DNA of 64,000 bases from Rapana venosa. Taxonomy: Eukaryota; Mollusca; Gastropoda; Neogastropoda; Muricidae. Positions 61,701-64,000 of this stretch are shown piece after piece. Both the position numbers and the translations under genes were made by a program. Every line of letters begins with the position of its first letter. Positions within the stretch are counted from its first letter, which is position 1. Below the pieces are notes generated by a model. The model worked only from the letters and a program-made list of their open reading frames with translations. It ran no database searches and was not told the origin of the DNA. The stretch spans positions 46,418,555 to 46,482,554 of the forward strand of contig CM054138.1 of NCBI GenBank assembly GCA_028751875.1, written 5' to 3'.

Positions 61701-62795
61701 TGTCTATCTCACATTTTCAGTCTCCTATTTAAGGATCGTCTGGTATCACTTTAAGTGGAAAGACGTTAAAATTGAAGACTTACTTACTTACTACACACAC
61801 ACGCGCACACACACACACACACACGCGCGCGTGCACACACAACACACACACATACAGAGGTCACACACCCTGGCAGGGCAATAGAATGTTGGCTGTTGAA
61901 GGCAGGGAAAAACTATGAGATGAGGCAGGAGAGGAAAATCTTAGGTTTGAAATAAATATGTCTTGAGACTGGATTTAAAAGTGTCATAAGAAGGCTTTTG
62001 GCGGAGAGAGAGGGGGAGGTCATTCCACATCAATGGACCAGAAATTGAGAAAGACTTTGAGGCAAAATACTAAATAGCTGCTAAAGGGATGACCCTACCA
62101 TTCCAAAAAAAAAAAAAAAGCTATAATCTGTATATACTAATCTGTATATATACTGGAATACATACAATTTCAAGAGAAATGATAGAAAAATCTTGAAAAC
62201 GATGGGTCTCAAACATGCTACATTGTGAAATTTTGAAAAAAAAATTAATGTTTTTTTCCCAATTTTTGCTGCTCCATAATTTTTTTTTTTATCCAACAGA
62301 TTCTTTTCATTTTTTGTTTTCTTATTCTCTGTGGTAAATAAAAGATACTTTGATGTTTTAATGTGTGCCTTTTATTTGCAAGAAATATGATCAGTCAGAA
62401 CTGACCACTGGTCTCAAAACAACGTGGTCACTGGTCAAGTCAGGACCTACACTACCAAGTACCGTCTACAGTACCTATTATCAGTGCGGTCGAAAGATGT
62501 TATTGTTAACAACAATCTAATGCAAATAAATATAAAACCAGGATTCATATTACTTAATCCATTAATTTTCATTGTTTTCCACGCATTCGTGCAGGCGAAC
62601 AAAACCAACCTTAACACTGGTAATTCATAGGCTACATGATACAAGATACGCTTTTTTCCTCCATGACCGAGGAGGTAGCCCAGTCATTCACCACGTACCA
62701 AATAGAAAATACTGGAAGAATCTTTGAGAATTACAATTAAAAAAAACCCAGTATATGACAATACACTCAAAAGTTAAAAAAGAACTTACTCCCAT
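37926..62795 (-). CDS. RBM4/Lark-like RNA-binding protein, 8 exons
   Basis: Spliced gene assembled by eye. Coding segments are 62795-62790, 57744-57619, 50557-50474, 48881-48802, 47332-47318, 45065-44832, 43055-43026 and 37989-37926. All introns start GT and end AG, and phases agree at every junction, giving 212 residues. Residues 6-72 form an RRM with RNP2 IFIGNL (8-13) and RNP1 KNYGFVHY (39-46, split by intron 2). C90-X2-C93-X4-H98-X4-C103 is a retroviral-type zinc knuckle. Residues 104-117 are RG repeats, and the rest is rich in Arg, Tyr and Pro. RRM plus knuckle, with PGMG just before the knuckle, is the RBM4/Lark arrangement. Those proteins act in splicing and translation control; RBM4 and Lark have two RRMs and this has one. 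An SRSF7-like assignment is less likely because there is no RS tail. Function is inferred from family only. Confidence 0.85.
38310..38690 (-). mobile_element. SINE type B1, in intron 7
   Basis: On the minus strand it has the head ggatagcctagtggttagag, the phrase ggagtcggtattc complement, the B body and the shared 3' domain with accattggtgaactt at its end. The B box is decayed. Confidence 0.7.
38743..38777. repeat. GT microsatellite
   Basis: A near-perfect GT run of about 35 bp. Confidence 0.9.
39402..40076 (+). pseudogene. Non-LTR reverse transcriptase, C-terminal part
   Basis: An open frame of 224 codons starts inside the element. Recognisable in order are [20 protein letters not shown], a VLLYGSETW motif, LRNILNIRW, and [15 protein letters not shown]. 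This is the thumb and post-RT region of LINEs with an AP-endonuclease. The YADD catalytic core and the endonuclease are absent, so the copy is 5'-truncated, though it has no stop in 674 bp. It sits antisense in intron 7 of the RBM4-like gene. It could be an RTE- or Jockey-group element; I cannot decide by eye. Confidence 0.8.
40151..40846 (+). mobile_element. Small piggyBac-like element
   Basis: Bounded by TTAA at both ends (40151-40154, 40843-40846), with terminal inverted sequence TTAACTCATTGAGG against TTAACTCGATGGAG. Just inside the left end, tgccaaatcttaa (40168) and ttaagatttggca (40222) form an inverted pair. TTAA targets and this layout are known for piggyBac elements. The interior carries only an acidic N-terminal-like frame; the DDD catalytic region is missing. 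I infer an internally deleted, non-autonomous copy. Confidence 0.5.
40418..40717 (+). pseudogene. Acidic N-terminal remnant of a transposase
   Basis: ATG at 40418 is followed at codon 4 by TGA (40427). The same frame then stays open for 95 codons and is very rich in Asp, Glu and Ser ([18 protein letters not shown]). TGA can arise from CGA by one CpG transition. Acidic N-termini are usual in piggyBac transposases, and the TTAA-bounded setting supports that; no catalytic domain follows. Alternatively it is a chance acidic frame. Confidence 0.4.
40855..41215 (+). mobile_element. SINE type A, second copy
   Basis: The tRNA-like head has catagccgagtggttaagat and B box gggttcaaatctc. The body has acaatctctcaggtc, and the 3' domain ends gctctagccgaggaac before an A-rich run. 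It begins directly after the right TTAA of the piggyBac-like element. Confidence 0.8.
41356..41641 (-). mobile_element. SINE type C, second copy
   Basis: Nearly identical to 9744-10024 over its whole length, with differences such as one lost G in the B-box arm (gagcgggatcgaacccgcg against gagcggggatcgaacccgcg on the plus strand). It carries the complete head and body. Confidence 0.85.
41670..41955 (-). mobile_element. SINE type D
   Basis: On the minus strand the head lies near the phrase ctcagtggtcagagc, and the body has cttcagtatagtcccccag and tgtaaatggatacctgcc. It lies about 30 bp from the type C copy. Confidence 0.75.
41956..43025. other. Intron 7, unassigned part
   Basis: Contains runs of A with C (42235-42275, 42830-42920) typical of retroelement tails. 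No coding or structured feature is recognised. Confidence 0.45.
43026..43055 (-). CDS. RBM4-like gene, exon 7 (30 nt)
   Basis: A poly-T tract and cag precede GGAGGCGTAC; the donor is AAG|gtgaga. The first G completes Arg182 with AG from exon 6. It encodes EAYYDYCAR and ends with AG, completed by C in exon 8. It is phase 2 on both sides and 30 nt long, so skipping keeps the frame and gives AG-C (Ser). It is supported by splice sites, phase and Tyr/Arg composition. Confidence 0.8.
43130..43535 (+). mobile_element. SINE type E, second copy
   Basis: The head has gtggtctagagataacgcac, and a B-box-like ggttcgaaaagtgtg follows. The body has caacaagagagttgtccctg and ctctccccagggagagcag, with an acaatacaatacagta tail. 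It is colinear with 7625-8055. Confidence 0.75.
43975..44185 (+). repeat. GT and G tracts, then LINE-type 3' end
   Basis: A GT run (43970-43987) leads into a G-rich tract (43988-44040). From 44070 comes the ggctgcatgtgaaagactag block and a CR1-type end gatatagcgctgtataaatt with an AT tail. On the plus strand the G runs could form a quadruplex. Confidence 0.65.
44207..44730 (+). mobile_element. SINE type B1 split by a B2 copy
   Basis: The left part (44207-44432) holds the body and most of the shared 3' domain, to aaaatctcacc. The remaining end, ctcacctgggagctgtagc with tgaggaac, resumes at about 44695. Between them is a B2 copy. The short ctcacc on both sides may be the target duplication. 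Confidence 0.65.
44433..44690 (+). mobile_element. SINE type B2 inserted in B1
   Basis: Starts gtccttcggatgagactata, carries cgcatgcagaacatcttgcg and the tail gcacatgagtgcttattcc, and finishes with a TAAA tetranucleotide run (44645-44690). It has no tRNA head, so it is 5'-truncated. Confidence 0.75.
44832..45065 (-). CDS. RBM4-like gene, exon 6 (RG and Arg/Tyr tail)
   Basis: The acceptor is ttgaag before A-GGG-AGA and the donor is GCCAG|gtgaga. It encodes 77 complete codons: RG repeats to about residue 117, then [32 protein letters not shown], and [15 protein letters not shown]. It is GC-richer than the flanking introns and clearly coding. The first A completes Arg104 with AG from exon 5. 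An AG two bases further in would shift the frame and is not used in this model. Confidence 0.92.
45066..46160. other. Intron 5, 3' part; homopolymer tracts
   Basis: Holds poly-A (45103-45126), G runs (45226-45240, 45280-45292) and a 22-bp C run (45451-45472). No gene is recognised. Confidence 0.6.
46168..47040 (-). pseudogene. Frameshifted hypothetical gene in intron 5
   Basis: Three minus-strand frames follow one another: about 47040-46790 ([19 protein letters not shown], then [12 protein letters not shown]), 46811-46560 ([19 protein letters not shown]) and 46605-46168 (acidic, ending in NFDRGMS). The first two overlap around AGGAGGAAAGTG, and reading across needs a one-base change; the second to third needs another. 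The order hydrophobic strand domain, then a K-x-PSR-R-R basic motif, then an acidic tail resembles multi-copy hypothetical genes I recall from molluscs. No function is known. A GA microsatellite codes ERERERE in the third frame. Confidence 0.45.
47318..47332 (-). CDS. RBM4-like gene, exon 5 (15-nt microexon)
   Basis: A pyrimidine-rich tract and cgctag precede GTCCAAGGACTGCAG, which is followed by gtgagt, a consensus donor. G completes Trp99 (TG|G), then Ser-Lys-Asp-Cys103, and AG begins Arg104. Cys103 is the fourth zinc ligand, so the knuckle needs this exon. Vertebrate RBM4 has HWSKEC at the same place. Fit of both splice sites, phase and protein motif together makes chance unlikely. Confidence 0.88.
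47805..48055. repeat. CA/TA microsatellite and CR1-type 3' end
   Basis: CA, TA, GT and TA blocks run from 47800 to 47965 and can fold back on themselves. From 47970 an AAT tail and tggaatttatatagcgctga mark a minus-strand LINE 3' end. Confidence 0.85.
48335..48420 (-). mobile_element. SINE type A fragment
   Basis: On the minus strand it carries tctcccaggtcagcttcaag, then tgtagacctgccagtggcct, matching the post-head body of SINE A at 40965-41010. Confidence 0.55.
48490..48745 (-). pseudogene. LINE reverse transcriptase C-terminal fragment
   Basis: The minus-strand translation has KTILQG, then [19 protein letters not shown], and later WSQLVQRSS and CPYDPGGG. It parallels [20 protein letters not shown] at 52.15-52.39 kb. 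It is a short 5'-truncated piece with frame changes, in intron 4 of the host gene. Confidence 0.65.
48802..48881 (-). CDS. RBM4-like gene, exon 4 (zinc knuckle start)
   Basis: The acceptor is tgtgtgcag before CAA-TCA-CGG and the donor is CATTG|gtgggt. It encodes [20 protein letters not shown] plus CGRSGH and two bases of Trp99. It contains ligands C90, C93 and H98. PGMG upstream of the first Cys is also present in RBM4. A donor three bases downstream (TGG|gtattt) is possible but would put the next exons out of frame. Confidence 0.9.
48915..49320 (+). mobile_element. SINE type B1, in intron 3
   Basis: A decayed head (ggacagcctggaggtggatc) is followed by ccctggagttaattataatc, the B body and the 3' domain with aagtcggaaagtggctacc. 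It ends near gctctggcttaggaa. Confidence 0.65.
49309..49402. repeat. 47-bp direct tandem duplication
   Basis: Two adjacent identical copies of a block beginning aggaaggaaacgaaaacc and ending ataccaggcatttcc. Confidence 0.9.
49403..50214. other. Intron 3, no exon seen
   Basis: A CR1-type 3' end lies at 49650-49705 (minus). A G-rich tract follows at 49800-49840 and a poly-T/A region at 49925-49970. No exon was identified. Confidence 0.5.
50215..50392. repeat. AAT run and long GAA tract
   Basis: An AAT run (50217-50236) precedes about 130 bp of almost pure GAA-type purine repeat (50260-50390). On the gene strand it is CTT/TTC-rich and lies 80-215 nt after the exon 3 donor. Confidence 0.95.
50474..50557 (-). 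CDS. RBM4-like gene, exon 3 (second half of RRM)
   Basis: The acceptor is tgctcacag before CAT-TAC-ACA and the donor is GTAGAG|gtaagg. It encodes [20 protein letters not shown] and EGKTIKVE in phase 0. It contributes the end of RNP1, the second RRM helix ([10 protein letters not shown]) and strand 4 (KTIKVE). It is 28 codons exactly. Confidence 0.93.
50640..51510. other. Intron 2 near exon 3, no exon seen
   Basis: A CA tract lies at 51060-51115. Open frames on both strands here lack conserved motifs. Confidence 0.5.
51551..51950. repeat. Long GT microsatellite
   Basis: Two blocks, 51551-51660 (with TGTTGTG interruptions) and 51779-51910 (GTGC then a long GT run). Open frames over them are artefacts. 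Confidence 0.93.
52125..53137 (-). mobile_element. Older non-LTR element, 3' part
   Basis: On the minus strand the frame holds [20 protein letters not shown], the conserved reverse-transcriptase block, then a damaged FADID (normally FADD), and at 52152-52388 the post-RT motif [20 protein letters not shown]. Several frame changes separate them. The matching 5' part is at 57045-57525; the two were one element before a CR1-like copy landed between them. Confidence 0.75.
53138..57040 (-). mobile_element. CR1-like LINE, nearly full ORF2 but decayed
   Basis: Running 5' to 3' on the minus strand: an Arg-rich block with [11 protein letters not shown] (about 56530), an AP-endonuclease region (56071-55316, with [13 protein letters not shown] and [13 protein letters not shown]), reverse transcriptase (55195-54401, with [19 protein letters not shown] and [15 protein letters not shown]), thumb (54022-53762, [14 protein letters not shown]) and C-terminal [20 protein letters not shown]. 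An in-frame stop lies between endonuclease and RT, with frameshifts after RT. The 3' end has the tagcgctatataa sequence and ATT tail at 53138-53205. It shares its strand with the host gene and lies in intron 2. Confidence 0.85.
57045..57525 (-). mobile_element. Older non-LTR element, 5' part
   Basis: The minus-strand translation gives GKSAGVDN, then [39 protein letters not shown], a QNYHIINL block and a GRSTTEQIF block. This is the N-terminal half of a reverse transcriptase. It breaks off after a NINSNLTS stretch near 57050, and the next RT segment is found at about 53135. The start at GKSAGVDN shows 5' truncation. Confidence 0.75.
57619..57744 (-). CDS. RBM4-like gene, exon 2 (first half of RRM)
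   Basis: The acceptor is ttttccag before CCT-CCA-GGC and the donor is TTTGTG|gtaagt. It encodes 42 residues with [20 protein letters not shown] and ends KNYGFV. It carries RNP2 (IFIGNL), helix 1 ([12 protein letters not shown]) and the start of RNP1. It is phase 0 on both sides. It is the clearest coding exon in the window. Confidence 0.95.
57745..59040. other. Intron 1, 3' part
   Basis: AT-rich. The region 58085-58330 is moderately GC-balanced but shows no exon. A CA tract with GCATGC steps is at 58640-58685. Confidence 0.5.
59041..59210 (-). repeat. CR1-type 3' end, left part of a split copy
   Basis: An AAT run, tggaatttatatagcgctat, and the phrase cttacacagtcatacaacca, then CA repeats. 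The block matches 16350-16500 and 53140-53240. The rest of this copy resumes at about 61800 after the plus-strand insertion. Confidence 0.8.
59120..61456 (+). CDS. Reverse transcriptase-RNase H, 5'-truncated LINE
   Basis: A continuous frame of 778 codons. The first 35 or so come from the interrupted host repeat (CA tract), so real element sequence starts at about 59213 with [11 protein letters not shown] motifs are FDINKAYD (Asp109), [14 protein letters not shown] and YADD (197-200). RNase H is complete: TDGS Asp507, Glu543 in TAELIAIL, Asp569 in CVDSKS, and Asp624 after WIPSHIG. Near the C-terminus, CICGEY with HIILEC looks like a zinc-binding CCHC-type patch. RT plus RNase H is typical of the I group and relatives; clade is not settled. 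The AP-endonuclease and any ORF1 are missing, so it cannot be autonomous. The lack of stops implies recent insertion. Confidence 0.93.
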   Translation: MHSTHSYTVIQPVTSNSSIKSKCAHTNTHTHTTDKASYRPIALTSHTCKLMERVVLGRLLYYCQKNNIIASNQAGFQRGRSAIDNLVKLTKRVKQQFARRKNVLATFFDINKAYDQVWHAKLLRKLKTIGLSGNIYYYIKNFLSNRSIQVKVENKYSDPRYLDMGLPQGSVIAPVLFNILLHDLPKHLSQNVVLVQYADDICMWMNVTMKQNTTKRSLNYIKKLYQKDLDNLNKYIIENGLKLSTEKMHMMLFNNGSNPENLPVFKIENEITEYKHLVKFLGVFLSSKLTWNAHIEYILTKGRKCLNLLKVVRKQYWGQDITVLKHLSTSLIRSKLSYGQEVYFSAPKYLLKKLQSVDCKAYRLALGVPFHASALDTYKEIGMLPLDEYRQLVCAKYILRSSTSENFASEEIKMRSETDFPKRARNVSSLTTISTYTSDLYERSDILKYDVDPQRAIPVCPVWEMKQAHFDVDYINMKKNENPNIMAVNVHSHIQHNYCHCLKIYTDGSLLDNHQAGSAFVIPALKIEKSYHVGKNRSVFTAELIAILMALNFILDHPYSFFHILLCVDSKSVLYALKSITYKQSAKLILDVKYLINLLSLRGIHVSFCWIPSHIGLFSNEWADRAAKKGARNEKGSIVLHVPLSIAEGYRLLEEASLKKFIEKYQQNNRLSHSTLSVNSVVEYIEDLEIHTNAVKERQLKALFFRIRLNAFTTKFSKDVKCICGEYISNTHIILECEKLKPHLPAFSENSIEEILNNVKLTIDITKGLLLSPIGHLL
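59211..61797 (+). mobile_element. 5'-truncated non-LTR element in a CA repeat
   Basis: Starts inside the RT domain, directly after cacacacacacg, and runs through the RT-RNase H frame and an AT-rich 3' UTR. The 3' limit is either before the CA run at 61604 or at the TTAC repeat at 61783-61796, which also abuts CA repeats. It lies antisense in intron 1 of the RBM4-like gene. Confidence 0.8.
61798..62062 (-). repeat. CR1-type 3' region, right part of the split copy
   Basis: CA repeats are followed by aggtcacacaccctggcagg and aaataaatatgtcttgagac, matching 53330-53560 in the longer CR1-like copy. It ends near aattgagaaag. Confidence 0.75.
62063..62784. other. Intron 1, 5' part; no gene seen
   Basis: AT-rich; poly-A at 62106-62119 and poly-T at 62280-62290. 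Confidence 0.5.
62790..62795 (-). CDS. RBM4-like gene, exon 1 coding end (Met-Gly)
   Basis: ATG-GGA is followed by gtaagt, a consensus donor in phase 0, matching exon 2. The start context is CAAGATGG, with A at -3 and G at +4, favourable for initiation. It would give [13 protein letters not shown], a typical short leader before RNP2. About 100 nt of 5' UTR lie upstream on the gene strand, without another ATG close by. Confidence 0.78.
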
Positions 62796-62874
62796 CTTGA
62801 AGGAACTCGGTAAAAACCGGACAAAACTAGTCAAAACACCGATCTCACGTTTCTTGGTCTTGTAGACAGTAACA

Positions 62875-62905
62875 GAGATGACAGGAAATGACGTACACGA
62901 CCAAA
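62875..62905 (-). promoter_or_regulatory. Probable core promoter of the RBM4-like gene
   Basis: On the gene strand the sequence gtgtacgtcatttcctgtca combines a CRE-like TACGTCA and an ETS-like TTTCCTG, a pair common just upstream of housekeeping transcription starts. The position is about 85-110 nt before the ATG. No TATA box was noticed. Confidence 0.35.
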
Positions 62906-64000
62906 GTCACCAGTTAGCCTAAGAACTACACTCCAGCTTTAGATTTGGCCCTTTGGCTGCAGACCGGTATTAAAACTTCACTCTTTTCCTTCTGTTTTTC
63001 TAATAATTTGGGGTCATGTAGTATCTTCTAGAGAGTGGGGGTGAGAAACTGTTTGTTGGATTTCACAGATTTTTTAAAGTATGAAAAAAGGCACTGTGTA
63101 CTTGTTTTAGGAGTTGAGGCCATAGATCAACACCAGGTAGTGATGAGAAAGTGAGAAATGATCATGGAATGAGGATTGCCTGTGATTCTAGTGTTGACCC
63201 CGAGCATGCATATTGTGGTGAGGCCTAGCAGACGACCAAGGACTGAGGGGCTACAGTGTTTGCTGAAAAATGTAAAAAGTTCAAATCTATCAAATTTGTT
63301 CATATTGTCCTGAGTTTTGAGTCAGGGGCTAGTGTTTCACAAAAAGTGGTTTCTATTTCTGTGGATGCCTTAGTAGCCGGGTATGAATATAAGAGTCACA
63401 TAGAAAAACAGAAGGAAAAGTGCCCATTTTTATTACCCCTGTGCAGCCTTCTACTTTACCCCCCCCCCCCCCTTTGTTTGTTTGTAGTTTTTTCATTTCT
63501 TTTATAAACTATTCTATATCTTCATATCATATAGATCTGATTTTCTTTTTTGTGTCGCTAATTCTATCAGCGTTTGATTATTTTTTTTTTTAAAACGTGG
63601 GCAGTATTGATCACATGGACTTCCCTGGGGAGAAAAATAGTATAAATCTTTGTAAGCAAACTTTAAAAAAAAGACCCATACACGGAGGTTCTTTTAAAAA
63701 GTTCAATTAATGAAAATAAATGTTTTTTTCGGCATGTATCATCACAAACACACACCCTCAACCAACCAAAACAAAACAAACAACAACAACAAAAACCCTC
63801 AACAAAACAAAAAGACATCACATATAACCTCAATGCAAAAATATAACAAAACTAAAAGAAACAAACACACAGGAGCGGGTAGCCTCCACCCATTTTTGCA
63901 TATTTTATCATGTAAATCAGTTATCTATAATGTGTGTGTGAGTGTGTGTGTTCATTCGTTCGTTCGTTCGTTTGTACTTCAATGTAATGTCTTTTCCTTT
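62906..64000. other. Upstream of the gene, no second gene seen
   Basis: Contains a C tract (63461-63472), AAC-rich runs (63750-63815) and a TTCG tetranucleotide repeat (63953-63970). No divergent gene could be supported. Confidence 0.5.

Overview
The window is nuclear DNA of an animal, most likely a marine invertebrate and probably a mollusc. That placement is inference from the style of the mobile elements and from remembered families, not from any search. The signs of a metazoan are spliced exons with GT-AG borders, tRNA-derived SINEs about every 1-2 kb, CR1-like and other non-LTR retrotransposon remnants, and many CA, GT, GA and AT microsatellites. There are no bacterial operons, rRNA genes or genuine tRNA genes.

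One host gene can be assembled by hand. It lies on the minus strand between about 62.9 kb and 37.9 kb and has eight coding exons. The predicted product has 212 residues: one RRM, a CCHC zinc knuckle (C90, C93, H98, C103), an RG-rich stretch and an Arg/Tyr-rich tail. The closest family I know is RBM4/Lark, but with one RRM instead of two. Two exons are very short. Exon 5 has 15 nt and supplies the last zinc ligand; joining its neighbours without it gives an in-frame TGA at the junction. Exon 7 has 30 nt and can be skipped in frame. Exon 1 carries only ATG-GGA after the 5' UTR.

The introns hold most of the mobile DNA. Intron 1 contains a CR1-type 3' fragment split at its CA repeat by a 5'-truncated non-LTR element whose reverse transcriptase-RNase H frame is still open (59120-61456, plus strand). 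Intron 2 contains an older non-LTR element split by a decayed CR1-like LINE. Intron 3 has a long GAA/TTC tract. Intron 5 has a frameshifted hypothetical gene. Intron 7 has a truncated reverse transcriptase and a small decayed piggyBac-like element.

Downstream of the gene, 17.56-33.42 kb is a single minisatellite of roughly 550 units of 27 or 29 bp with a conserved core and a variable linker. Its composition changes at about 31.1 kb, it contains internal higher-order duplications, and I found no mobile element inside it. A second, unrelated minisatellite built on GACA steps lies at 33.64-34.45 kb.

The left 17 kb is gene-poor and is a mosaic of at least six tRNA-derived SINE types, LINE 3' ends, paired old repeats and microsatellites. 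I found no host coding exon there that I can support.
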